Below are positions 18,788 to 27,821 of a stretch of 64,000 bases of DNA, in pieces; within the stretch, counting starts at the first letter, position 1, and every line of letters starts with the position of its first letter. The DNA is from Rosettibacter firmus (GTDB lineage: Bacteria > Bacteroidota > Ignavibacteria > Ignavibacteriales > Melioribacteraceae). Both the position numbers and the translations under genes were made by a program. The notes below the pieces were generated by a model. That model did no database searches. It worked only from the letters and a program-made list of their open reading frames with translations, and was not told the DNA's origin. The stretch is from contig NZ_JAYKGJ010000004.1 of assembly GCF_036860695.1 (NCBI RefSeq), forward strand, positions 62,001 through 126,000, read 5' to 3'.

Positions 18788-21781
18788 CTAAAAATTGTAC
18801 CTTAAGCCAACATCCATTGTAAATCCATAGTATTCTGTATATGCTGCGTTAGTTTCATCATTACCTCTGTAACTTCTATCTGCTCTTTTATTGAGATTAT
18901 TCAGGTTAACAAATAATTGCAAACCCCATCTCAATTTTTGTTGCAGTGTTAAATCCCAGCGATAATAAGTTCCTGTAGATTGATCGAGACCAGGGTAATT
19001 AGCCAGGTATGTTAATTTATCCGTTTGATATAAGAATGATAATCTTGCCGAAAAATCTTTATAATCATAGCCAAGTGTAAAATTGAAAATATGTGCAGGT
19101 TGATAAGGCATTCTACCAGTTCGAATTGTATCACTTACAACATATTTAATTGTAACTCTGGGTGGTTTTCCTTCAACAACTCGATTAACAACAAATCTCT
19201 GTTTATCAACTTCAGAGAAAATTCTTGTATAGTTAGCATTAAATATCAGTCCCTTAAATATAGAAGGTAAATACCAGAAATGTGTTTGCCATTCTACTTC
19301 GAAACCACGATAATATGCAGGGTAAGGATTATTCAAATAAGTATCCATATATGGTGTTGCAACTACTCTACCATCTTTATCTCTCAACCAGGAAGTTGGA
19401 ATATTTAAGCCTTCAGGTATAGCAACCCCAGGTTGTAACTGATAACCGGATTGAAAAATTAAATTATCAATTTTTTTATAAAATCCTGAAAGTGTAAAGA
19501 ATCCTATATAATTCTGATATACTTGAATCGACGCATCATAATTAGTAGATTTTGCAGGTTTCAATGCAGCATTATTAGCTCTGATATATCCATTATATCT
19601 ATCGATTGTAGTTATAGGTGCATATTGTATATAATCCGGTCTTGTTAAGGTTTCTGTTCTTGCAAGACGTATCTTCATCCAGCTAAGTGGATTAACTATT
19701 AAATGTACCATTGGTAACCAGAACTTATTTTCTCGTGTATTTTCTAAGTCCTGGAAATCAACTGGTGGAAGCTGTACTCCAGCCTGTTCAGCTTCTTTAA
19801 ATCTTTGTCCATGATATTTTGAATAGTCTTTTTCAAAACGTACGCCTGGTATCAAAGTAATTAAATTTTTATAACTAATTTCTGTCATAATATAAGCTGC
19901 TTGATAGCGTTCAATTCCATCATAATCATAACCAATTGAACCCATTGAATAATAAAGCCAATTACCGGGTGTTTCTTTAGAAGTCTCCTGTAATGCTTCC
20001 AAAAATTGTCTGAGTAATCTTTCATTTACCATAAAGCCTAAATCATATTCACCATTGAGGAAATGAGGAGGTTTTTCGTTGGTAAGAAATCTGGAAATTG
20101 GGAATACAGCATTAGAACGAGCAAGTGCAGAATCCTGTAACCAATTCCAGTCATTTGGATACTTAGCACTCAAATATCTAAGCACAGGGTCTACAACACT
20201 ATTTAATCCTACTCCACCATATTGAATATTATCCCTACCATATTGTTCCTGATCATTATTTTTGTCGAGCCATCTGAATTTTCCACCTAATTTTACATAA
20301 CCATTAATATTCTTTCCTAAATTAAAAGGAACTTTTATATTGAGTTGATATGATGTTTCATTTTCTTTTAGTTTTATACTATACTTATGAGCATTCTTAA
20401 ATCCTGTTTTTAAAGTATCAATAATTTGTAAAGATGGGATTAAATGAGGATCCATTCCGGGTTCAACTTTGGCAGTTTGAAATGCTCCATTTTCTTGAAC
20501 AAAACCAAAAACAAGATCCCCCGGATTATCAGTTAAAGAAGATGACCTTGATAAAGACATATCAAAATTCATAAAACCATAATCCTGTTGAAAACCAATT
20601 GCTCCTGTGAATAAAGAAGTATTCCCTTCTCGTAATTCAAGATTATAGTAATGACTATTATGTTCTATAGCCATATCATTAATTCTAAAAAGTGCTTTCG
20701 TGTGTAGTCTATTATAAAATGAATTAGCAGTAAGTTTACCATATGGTAATTTATAATCAAGCAAAATGCTGGCTCCAGTTCTTCCTCTTTTAACATTTTC
20801 ATTTCTCAAAGTTATTTCATTAGGTTTTACAATAATATTTTCTCCCGAGCCAGTTTGATTATAACTACCAGAAAATTTATCTGCACTTCTATCGTAATTA
20901 TCAAGGTTAAAATTCAACATTATACCAAGTTTACTATTTAGAAACCTATTGCTTACACTCCCATTAAAATTATAATTACCATAATAATTTTGAAGTTGAT
21001 TATATCCACCCTGTGCAGTAACATTTATTTTTAAACCTTCAGGAGCTTCTTTCAATCTTAAATCTACAGTACCACCCAATGCATCAGCATCCATATCAGG
21101 TGTATTTGCTTTTTTAAGAACTATACCATCAAGCATATTTGAAGAAATTAGTGATAAATCAACACTTCTATCGTAACTGCTGGTTGAAGGTAGACGTACT
21201 CCATTAACAGTTATTGTATTATATTTTGGTTCTAAACCTCTTATAGAAATTTTTGTAGCTTCTCCACCATATCTCTCTATTGAAACACCGGGTAATCTTC
21301 CTATTGATTCAGCTGCATTTACATCCGGTAATTCTTTTATACGATCTTTTGAAACTACATTTGCAATTGTATTAGCAGATAATTGTTGATTAATTGCAGA
21401 TAGCTGACCTTCTGCCTGTGCAGTAATAATTATAGTTTCTCCAGTAATAGTTTTTGCTTCAAGATAAAAATTCTGTTCTAAAGTTCTATTGGGAACAACT
21501 GTCACTTCTGTTGATACAGTAGTATATCCAATATAGGAAACAGTCAAAGTATAAGTGCCTGCTGGAATTCCTCTAATAACATATTTGCCATCAATATCTG
21601 TAGCTGCCCCCAAACTCGTATTTTTAATTAAAACATTTGCTCCAATTAAAGGCTCTCCTGTATCTTTCTCAAATACTCTACCTCTAATTGTTCCTGTCCC
21701 CTGAGCAAATAATGAGTTTGTAATTATCAGTAAGCATATAATAAAAGTTAATTTTTTTAGAAATGTGTAAATTTTTATCAT
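18788..21781 (-). CDS. TonB-dependent outer-membrane receptor with CarboxypepD-reg-like N-terminal domain
   Basis: A 997-residue receptor starting at the ATG at 21781, which has GGAGGAG just upstream; the open frame reaches 21820 but lacks a site there. The order is signal peptide ending NSLFAQG, then a carboxypeptidase-regulatory-like beta-sandwich (GRVFEKDTGEPLIGANVLI), a plug domain (ESIGRLPGVSIERYGG, ISIRGLEPKY) and a 22-strand-type barrel ending in GLRYNF with the terminal aromatic residue. It should import oligosaccharides with TonB energy. It resembles SusC/FecA-type receptors, but no SusD lipoprotein gene is adjacent. It leads the - strand operon facing the glycoside hydrolase genes. 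Confidence 0.93.
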   Translation of the reverse strand: MIKIYTFLKKLTFIICLLIITNSLFAQGTGTIRGRVFEKDTGEPLIGANVLIKNTSLGAATDIDGKYVIRGIPAGTYTLTVSYIGYTTVSTEVTVVPNRTLEQNFYLEAKTITGETIIITAQAEGQLSAINQQLSANTIANVVSKDRIKELPDVNAAESIGRLPGVSIERYGGEATKISIRGLEPKYNTITVNGVRLPSTSSYDRSVDLSLISSNMLDGIVLKKANTPDMDADALGGTVDLRLKEAPEGLKINVTAQGGYNQLQNYYGNYNFNGSVSNRFLNSKLGIMLNFNLDNYDRSADKFSGSYNQTGSGENIIVKPNEITLRNENVKRGRTGASILLDYKLPYGKLTANSFYNRLHTKALFRINDMAIEHNSHYYNLELREGNTSLFTGAIGFQQDYGFMNFDMSLSRSSSLTDNPGDLVFGFVQENGAFQTAKVEPGMDPHLIPSLQIIDTLKTGFKNAHKYSIKLKENETSYQLNIKVPFNLGKNINGYVKLGGKFRWLDKNNDQEQYGRDNIQYGGVGLNSVVDPVLRYLSAKYPNDWNWLQDSALARSNAVFPISRFLTNEKPPHFLNGEYDLGFMVNERLLRQFLEALQETSKETPGNWLYYSMGSIGYDYDGIERYQAAYIMTEISYKNLITLIPGVRFEKDYSKYHGQRFKEAEQAGVQLPPVDFQDLENTRENKFWLPMVHLIVNPLSWMKIRLARTETLTRPDYIQYAPITTIDRYNGYIRANNAALKPAKSTNYDASIQVYQNYIGFFTLSGFYKKIDNLIFQSGYQLQPGVAIPEGLNIPTSWLRDKDGRVVATPYMDTYLNNPYPAYYRGFEVEWQTHFWYLPSIFKGLIFNANYTRIFSEVDKQRFVVNRVVEGKPPRVTIKYVVSDTIRTGRMPYQPAHIFNFTLGYDYKDFSARLSFLYQTDKLTYLANYPGLDQSTGTYYRWDLTLQQKLRWGLQLFVNLNNLNKRADRSYRGNDETNAAYTEYYGFTMDVGLRYNF

Positions 21782-22152
21782 GCTGCTCCTCCCGATAGTT
21801 TCTATTATGATATGTAACAAACTAAAGAAATGTCATACAATATTAAACACCTAATTAAATACCTTACAAACTATTGGTAAAATAAGAATCAAATTTGCTT
21901 TTTACTTTATTTTATTCTTCTTTGCCCATGCAAATAATAAAGAACATTAATAAACGAAACCCTTCATTCAGGGTTACTTAAAACACTTTTTACACATAAA
22001 TTATGCCACTTAAAGGGATTAAAAAAGTTGTAAAAAAGAGATGGTTTTAAGATTTGTTGTTTATTATTTTAATAAAAAATTATGTTTATAATAAAATGTT
22101 TATAGGAATTAAAAGTTAAAAGATTGATATAATAAAAGGCAGGTGTGAAATC

Positions 22153-22228
22153 TGGTGCTTCCTGGGGGACTCGAACCCCCGACCAATAGATTAAGAGTCT
22201 ACTGCTCTACCAACTGAGCTAAGGAAGC
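22153..22228 (-). tRNA. trnK: tRNA-Lys (CUU anticodon)
   Basis: Read on the - strand, a 76-base cloverleaf starts GCTTCCT and ends AGGAAGC-A-CCA, giving a perfect 7-bp acceptor stem with the CCA encoded. The D arm includes AGCTCAGTTGGTAGAGC and the T arm GGGGGTTCGAGTCCCCC. The anticodon loop is CTCTTAA between TAGA and TCTA, so positions 34-36 read CTT for lysine AAG codons. It sits alone between the receptor gene and the BtuF-like gene. Confidence 0.96.
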
Positions 22229-22319
22229 GTCGCAAAAATAATCAATTTTTTTTCTTCAACAAAGTTCACTTTTAATTAACATTTTTTTATATAATTGATA
22301 ATAATTTCATTTTATTTAT

Positions 22320-23219
22320 ATGAAAGCACTAAAGTTATTTTTCATTATTCTATTTATCCTTTGTAGCTGTAACAAAGAAGAACAGAACAATAATAAAATT
22401 ATCTTTAAAGATGATATTGGGAATACCATAACTTTAAATAAATCGCCTAAGAGAATTATAACCTTAGCTCCCAATCTTACAGAAATTATCTTTGACCTTA
22501 AACTCGATAAATATCTTGTGGGAAATACCCTTTATTGCAACTTCCCCGAACAGGCTAATAAAATTGAAAAAGTTGGAGATATGATTAATTTTGATTTTGA
22601 AAAAATTATTTCACTAAAACCCGATTTGATTTTCATTACTGTTGAAGGCAATACAAAAGAAGCATACAATAAATTCAATGAGTTGGGCTTAAAAGTATTT
22701 GTATCAAATCCGAGAAATATTTCTGGAATAAAAAAAACTTATTTAGATATTGCAAAAATTCTTGGAGCTGAAACACTGGCTAAAATTAATATTTCATTAA
22801 GAGATTCTCTTATAGCTAAAATTTCAAGAGCTGCTAAAAATTATGAAAGAAAAAGTGTAATGTATCTTGTAGAATTACAACCTTTAATGTTAGCAGGAAA
22901 AAATACTTTCATTAATGAATATTTAGAAATTTGTGGTCTTGAAAACATTGCAAAAGATGTTAATATAAATTATCCCATTTTTAATAGAGAAGAGATTCTA
23001 AAACGAAATCCAGATATAATTATTATTCCAGATGATGGCATTATTACAAAACAAAAAATTTTAGAGCTTTATCCCGAATGGAAAAATTTGAAGGCTATAA
23101 ATAATAACAAAGTTATTTTTGTTAACAGGGATTTATTTTCAAGACCTGGTCCAAGATATGCAGATGCAGTTAAAGAATTGTTTATTACTCTTCATCCTCA
23201 AGAAAAAGATCTTCGTTAG
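22320..23219 (+). CDS. BtuF-like periplasmic binding lipoprotein (vitamin B12/siderophore type ABC transporter)
   Basis: A 299-residue type III substrate-binding protein with lipobox ILCSC (about residue 18). The domain shows KSPKRIITLAPNLTEIIFDL and KPDLIFI, then a long helix and a second lobe with YLVELQPLMLAGKNTF and NPDIIII, which are BtuF/FecB landmarks. It would capture cobalamin or an iron chelate for an ABC importer, yet no permease or ATPase gene is nearby. No cobalamin riboswitch is recognisable in the about 90 bases upstream. The 3' end overlaps the 3' end of the opposite-strand small gene by 35 bases. Confidence 0.85.
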   Translation: MKALKLFFIILFILCSCNKEEQNNNKIIFKDDIGNTITLNKSPKRIITLAPNLTEIIFDLKLDKYLVGNTLYCNFPEQANKIEKVGDMINFDFEKIISLKPDLIFITVEGNTKEAYNKFNELGLKVFVSNPRNISGIKKTYLDIAKILGAETLAKINISLRDSLIAKISRAAKNYERKSVMYLVELQPLMLAGKNTFINEYLEICGLENIAKDVNINYPIFNREEILKRNPDIIIIPDDGIITKQKILELYPEWKNLKAINNNKVIFVNRDLFSRPGPRYADAVKELFITLHPQEKDLR

Positions 23220-23430
23220 ATTCTGCAATGAAAAGCATAGCACATTTATCACCTTTAAATTTACCTGTGTTCTTACAATTTTTATGACGTTCTTTTATTT
23301 TATTAAGATCAACTTCGCCTGGTTCAACACCAAAAAAAGTAAGTGCTTCGCCACATTCTGCACAAAAGATTACATTATTTTTTATTGATTCTTCTTTATC
23401 GGTTTTATAATGTTTTTTCTTCATATTCAT
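23185..23430 (-). CDS. Small Cys-rich protein, zinc-ribbon-like, unknown function
   Basis: An 81-residue soluble protein with FCAECGEAL and, later, HKNCKNTGKFKGDKC, giving CxxC plus His/Cys pairs that could bind zinc. The C-terminus is acidic (NEDLFLEDEE). Start codons at 23430 and 23424 both lie behind AAGGA. It overlaps the gene upstream on the same strand by 26 bases, which suggests translational coupling, and overlaps the BtuF-like gene tail to tail by 35 bases. I do not recognise a family. Confidence 0.6.
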   Translation of the reverse strand: MNMKKKHYKTDKEESIKNNVIFCAECGEALTFFGVEPGEVDLNKIKERHKNCKNTGKFKGDKCAMLFIAESNEDLFLEDEE

Positions 23431-23740
23431 AATCCTTTAACTCCCAGTCCAGACCTTCACATGGAAGTTCTTTTAATGTTGGATGTTTATCATACTTCAT
23501 ACAAATTATTGCTGATTTATCAAAATATCTACATGATGAACACAAAGTATTATTAATAAGTTCTTCATTTTCTTCTTGAAACAATCTATATTGAATTGTT
23601 GCTGGATAAATTATCACTCCATAAATTGAAAGAATAACCAACCACCACCAGTACTTATATTCAATCAATCCATATAATAACCATAGAACTGGAATTAACA
23701 ATGCTGTACGAATTATTCCCCAAAATATTATCGCACCCAT
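23405..23740 (-). CDS. Small membrane protein with C-terminal cysteine cluster, unknown function
   Basis: A 111-residue protein. Residues 3-25 and about 32-48 are two hydrophobic segments rich in Ile, Leu and Trp. The rest is soluble and contains LCSSCRYFDKSAIICMKYDKH and LPCEGLDW, four Cys spaced like a small metal site. The last 26 bases overlap the next small Cys-rich gene, so the two probably form a unit. No family recognised. Confidence 0.62.
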   Translation of the reverse strand: MGAIIFWGIIRTALLIPVLWLLYGLIEYKYWWWLVILSIYGVIIYPATIQYRLFQEENEELINNTLCSSCRYFDKSAIICMKYDKHPTLKELPCEGLDWELKDYEYEEKTL

Positions 23741-23977
23741 TTCAACCTTTCATAGCCTTATAAAATAGACTAACATAAAATATAATTTACTTTGCGAAGT
23801 ATCAAACCAGAAAAATCCATTATTGGTTTACAAAAATGATATTTTAATTCAATAGACTTTTATGACCTGAAAACTTTGTTAATAATAAGTCATTTCTTAA
23901 TATTATACTTTTATTGATTTTAGAATTAACAAAATTTAACTTATCATTGTAATTAATACTTTTATTTTCTAAACAAA

Positions 23978-25051
23978 ATGGAAAATCATTTGAAAGAAAA
24001 TCAGAAATCGGATTCTCAAAATTCACATTCACAAACTGGTAAAAAACAAAGAAGATTTTTTTATAGGAAAAAAGTAAAACCAATTCAAGCATATCAAGAG
24101 TTTAGAGAAGTACAGAATTTTAGCTTTAAAAAAGTATCAATTGTTATTCCCCTTTACAACGAAGAAGAATCCATTAAACCTTTGTATAATGATCTAAAGA
24201 AGTCATTGAAAAATATATCTTGCGAACACGAAATTATTTTTGTAGATGATGGAAGTACAGATAAATCATTAAACATAATTAAAGAATTAGCACGTTATGA
24301 TAATCGTGTTCACTATCTTAGTTTCAGAACAAATTATGGAAAATCTGCTGCTTTACAAATGGGATTCAAACATTGTACTGGAGATGTAATAATTACTATG
24401 GATGCCGATCTTCAGGATGACCCCGAAGAAATACCAAATCTTTTAAGAAAACTTGAAGAAGGTTACGATCTTGTATCTGGCTGGAAAAAGAAAAGATACG
24501 ATCCTTTCATTAAAAAATACTCATCCAGATTTTTTAATTTTGTTACTCGTTTCCTTTCAAAAGTAAAAATTCATGATTTTAATTGTGGATTGAAAGCTTA
24601 TCGTAGAGCTGTAGTTCAGAGCATAAATGTGTATGGTGAACTTCATCGTTATATTCCTGTACTTGCAGGCTGGAAAGGTTTTACAGTATCAGAAATTGTA
24701 GTAAAACATCATCCCCGTAGATATGGAAAAACAAAGTTTGGCATTTCACGTTTCTTCAAAGGATTTTTAGATTTAATTACTGTAATTTTTACAATTCGTT
24801 TTATCAAAAGACCAATGCATTTATTTGGAATTGCTGGATTGCTATTTACAATTCTTGGAACTTTCATTAGTCTCTGGTTAACTTATGAAAAATTATTTTT
24901 TGGAAGAGGAATAAATAATCGACCTATTTTCTTTCTTGGAATTTTATTAATTATAGTTGGCATCCAATTCTTTGCAATTGGACTTCTGGGAGAATTATTT
25001 GTTCATAATTTTCAAAGCGATAAAGAATATGTAATAAAAGAAAAAAAATAA
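23978..25051 (+). CDS. Membrane GT2 glycosyltransferase (polyprenyl-phosphate sugar transferase type)
   Basis: A 357-residue GT-A enzyme of the DPM1/GtrB/ArnC type. A basic N-terminal tail of about 45 residues precedes the catalytic domain (VSIVIPLYNEEESI, FVDDGSTDKSL, NYGKSAALQMGF, and the DxD-like TMDADLQDDPEE). Two transmembrane helices follow at about 280-300 and 315-345. Members move a sugar from a nucleotide to undecaprenyl phosphate at the inner membrane. It opens the surface-glycan locus; an adjacent gap of about 240 bases to the left probably holds the promoter. Sugar unknown. Confidence 0.88.
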   Translation: MENHLKENQKSDSQNSHSQTGKKQRRFFYRKKVKPIQAYQEFREVQNFSFKKVSIVIPLYNEEESIKPLYNDLKKSLKNISCEHEIIFVDDGSTDKSLNIIKELARYDNRVHYLSFRTNYGKSAALQMGFKHCTGDVIITMDADLQDDPEEIPNLLRKLEEGYDLVSGWKKKRYDPFIKKYSSRFFNFVTRFLSKVKIHDFNCGLKAYRRAVVQSINVYGELHRYIPVLAGWKGFTVSEIVVKHHPRRYGKTKFGISRFFKGFLDLITVIFTIRFIKRPMHLFGIAGLLFTILGTFISLWLTYEKLFFGRGINNRPIFFLGILLIIVGIQFFAIGLLGELFVHNFQSDKEYVIKEKK

Positions 25052-25067
25052 CCAAAATTTTTCTGCA

Positions 25068-25082
25068 CTATCAGAGTGATAG
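25068..25082. promoter_or_regulatory. Palindrome similar to a TetR-family operator
   Basis: CTATCA and TGATAG form a perfect inverted repeat with a 3-base centre (GAG). The half-sites equal the core of the tetracycline operator, which has a 1-base centre instead. It lies about 130 bases before the epimerase gene. No TetR-type gene is in the window, so this is only a candidate site. Confidence 0.25.
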
Positions 25083-25210
25083 AGAATACTTAACAAAATA
25101 AACTATGCATTGAAAAAAACATTAATTCCTTTGACATCACCAATTTTATACCTTTCAAATATTCTAATTAAAAATTCTTATTTTTCACAAAAAGAAAAAG
25201 GAATATTTAC

Positions 25211-26269
25211 ATGAAATATCATCTTGTTACTGGAGCCTGTGGATTTGTAGGAAGAAACACTGTAAAACAATTACTAAAAAGAACTAATGATATTATTCTT
25301 ATGGTTGATGATTTATCCGTTGGTACACATCCATCTACATGGCTGGAAGATTCTACAAGAAAAAATTTTAAAGACATTGAAATATTCGGAAAGGATGAAA
25401 GATTATTCTTCTGGAAAACCGATATACGTAAATTTTTAAATAAGCTTCAAGAAAATTCAAACTGGTTAAAAAGTGAATATGGCTTGAACATAGAAAGATT
25501 TGCAGATGTCTTTCACTTTGCAGCTATAGTTGGTGGCCGAGCAAAAATTGAAGGTGATCCAATGGCTGTGGCTCTTGATTTATCTATAGATGCTGAATTC
25601 TTTAACTGGATTGCTAAAGCTAAACCTGAAAGAGTTTTATATCCAAGTTCTTCTGCTGCTTATCCAATTAATTTGCAAACAGAAAATAATGCAATTGCAC
25701 TTAAAGAATCTGATATTAATATTGATGGATACACTCTTGGAAAACCTGATATGACTTATGGATGGACAAAACTAACCGGTGAATATCTTGCAAAAATTGC
25801 TGCACAACATTATGGAATTTCAATTGTATGCATAAGACCATTTTCTGGTTATGGAGAAGATCAGGATTTGAGTTATCCAGTTCCTGCAATTGCTGCAAGA
25901 GCAGCAAGAAAAGAGAATCCTTTTGAAGTATGGGGGACTGGTAAACAGGGAAGAGACTTTGTTCATATAGATGATGTTATGGATTGTATGTTTTTAGCAA
26001 TGGATAAAATTCATGATGGCTCTGCAATTAACATTGGTTCAGGTAAACTGACTACATTCATAGATTTAATAAAATTATTTGCAAGTTTTGCAGGTTACAA
26101 TCCAACCATTAAACCTTTAGTAGATAAACCGATGGGAGTTCATTCAAGATATTCTGATATGAGTTATGTAAAAGAAAAATTAGGCTGGCAACCAAAAATT
26201 TCGCTCGAAGAAGGAATGCGAAGAGTTTATGACGTTGCAGTTGAAAGATTAAAAAAATTAAGTGACTGA
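25211..26269 (+). CDS. NAD-dependent sugar epimerase/dehydratase (extended SDR)
   Basis: A 352-residue SDR enzyme. The NAD motif is TGACGFVGRN, followed by FHFAAIVGG and the serine segment LYPSSSAAY. The catalytic Tyr-Lys pair is in YGWTKLTGE and a late RDFVHIDDV motif is present. The 80-residue insert between the first strand and FHFAAIVGG is longer than usual. It should modify a nucleotide sugar for the surface glycan; the exact reaction (4-epimerase, 4,6-dehydratase or reductase) cannot be told. It is preceded by the good ribosome site AAAGG and belongs with the following glycosyltransferases. Confidence 0.85.
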   Translation: MKYHLVTGACGFVGRNTVKQLLKRTNDIILMVDDLSVGTHPSTWLEDSTRKNFKDIEIFGKDERLFFWKTDIRKFLNKLQENSNWLKSEYGLNIERFADVFHFAAIVGGRAKIEGDPMAVALDLSIDAEFFNWIAKAKPERVLYPSSSAAYPINLQTENNAIALKESDINIDGYTLGKPDMTYGWTKLTGEYLAKIAAQHYGISIVCIRPFSGYGEDQDLSYPVPAIAARAARKENPFEVWGTGKQGRDFVHIDDVMDCMFLAMDKIHDGSAINIGSGKLTTFIDLIKLFASFAGYNPTIKPLVDKPMGVHSRYSDMSYVKEKLGWQPKISLEEGMRRVYDVAVERLKKLSD

Positions 26270-26416
26270 AAATTCTAATATTTTCTTGATAAACTAAAAA
26301 AATAAGTAATTCTTGTTATATATTATTGAAATCTTTTAAAAACATTATCGAATTCCAGATTCAAACACATAAATTGTAATACAAGTAAGAAATAATATTA
26401 TCAAACAAAAAAGATT

Positions 26417-27709
26417 ATGAAAAAAGTTATAATATTTGGACCCGGTCCACAGTTTAAGGGAGGTATAGCTAACTACACTTCTTCGCTTGCAAAAGCACTT
26501 TCTAAACTTGGTGCCGAAGTTCATATAGTTTCCTGGACTCAACAATATCCATCGATTATACCAAGAGATTTTATTGATCATTCAAGTCAAAAAAATTTTC
26601 TGGAAGGGACTCCAGTTAAAGTCCATTATATAACAAATTATAATAATCCAGTTTCATGGGAAAAAACAATAAAAGTTATAAAAGAACTCAAACCCGATAT
26701 TGTTGTATTTCAATGGGCTATTTCTGTTCAAGGATTACCAATGGGCTATATTGCAAAAAGATTAAAAAAAGACAACAATTGTGAAATAATTTTTGATTTA
26801 CATGTAGTAGCACAAAAAGAAAGAAGTATAATAGATAATTTATTTCTAAGATATGCACTTTCTAAACCACACACATTTATAGTTCATTCCTTAAAAACAT
26901 TTGAAGAACTAAAAGAAATTTTCCCAAAACAAAAATTTATACTTTGTGATCAGGTGCCGAGAGAAGATTTTAAAAAATTAATTAACTCCAAATTAAAACA
27001 GGTTATTAAACTTTATCACCCCGTTTATGATATGTTCACACCGAATATGAATGTAGACAGAGAAAAAATTCGAAAGGAACTTAAATTAAGAAAATATGTT
27101 TTCCTGTTTTTTGGATTCATAAGAAAGTATAAAGGACTTCATAATGTTATACGTGCGTTTGCAAAACTTGCTCAGGAGCGAGATGATGTTTCATTATTAA
27201 TTGTTGGAGAATCTTTCTGGCATACTCTCGACGATAAAAAGTTATCAACAAAAATTAAAAAGTCTGTCTTTGGATTTTTAAAAAAATTGTTAACAAAAGA
27301 AACTGAAGACGAAAGTAATTATCGCCCACTTGATTTAATTGATGAACTTGGAATTAGAGATAAAGTTGTTGTTGTAAATAAATATGTTCCTAATGAAGAA
27401 GTTCATAAATATTTTCAGGTTGCAGATTGTAATGTTTTGTTTTATGAAGTTGCTACTCCATCAGGCGTAGAATCTCTTGCTTATAATTTTAAATTACCAA
27501 CAATTGCAACTGCCGTTGGACATTTCCCTGAAACAATCAAACATGGATATAATGGTTATTTAGCAAAACCTAATGACATCGATTCGATGTATCAAACAAT
27601 GAAAGATTTTCTTAATAATCCAATTCCACGTGGCAGAATTGAAGAACAGGCAAAAAAATTAAGCTGGGAAAACTATGCCAAAGCAATTTTGAATGAACAA
27701 AATATATAA
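26417..27709 (+). CDS. GT4-like glycosyltransferase
   Basis: A 430-residue GT-B protein. The N-terminal lobe begins with IFGPGPQFKGGIANYTSSLA, with the Gly-rich loop typical of GT4 acceptor domains. The C-terminal lobe contains FLFFGFIRKYKGLHNVIRAF and the donor-binding region VATPSGVESLAYNFKLP, where the E-x7-E pattern is partly kept (the first Glu is replaced). It is cytoplasmic or peripheral, adding a sugar to a lipid-linked glycan. It sits 147 bases after the epimerase and 112 before the YfhO-like gene. Confidence 0.86.
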   Translation: MKKVIIFGPGPQFKGGIANYTSSLAKALSKLGAEVHIVSWTQQYPSIIPRDFIDHSSQKNFLEGTPVKVHYITNYNNPVSWEKTIKVIKELKPDIVVFQWAISVQGLPMGYIAKRLKKDNNCEIIFDLHVVAQKERSIIDNLFLRYALSKPHTFIVHSLKTFEELKEIFPKQKFILCDQVPREDFKKLINSKLKQVIKLYHPVYDMFTPNMNVDREKIRKELKLRKYVFLFFGFIRKYKGLHNVIRAFAKLAQERDDVSLLIVGESFWHTLDDKKLSTKIKKSVFGFLKKLLTKETEDESNYRPLDLIDELGIRDKVVVVNKYVPNEEVHKYFQVADCNVLFYEVATPSGVESLAYNFKLPTIATAVGHFPETIKHGYNGYLAKPNDIDSMYQTMKDFLNNPIPRGRIEEQAKKLSWENYAKAILNEQNI

Positions 27710-27821
27710 TCATTAAACTGCTAAGAAACTGTTAGAAATTTCAAATATATTACCTCTGTGAACTTTGCAGTTCCATACAACAAGTTCTTAAAGAGAAAAA
27801 TTATAATGCAGGAGTTTATAA

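Noticed and set aside
22153-22228. tRNA-Lys as an integration site for the saccharolytic cluster
   Set aside because: No integrase, no duplicated tRNA 3' end and no other sign of an island boundary was seen.
22230-22319. Cobalamin riboswitch before the BtuF-like gene
   Set aside because: The gap is about 90 AT-rich bases without a B12-box-like motif or conserved stems.
23844-24092. Small - strand frame at the start of the GT2 gene
   Set aside because: It is the shadow of the GT2 5' end and has no ribosome site or family match.
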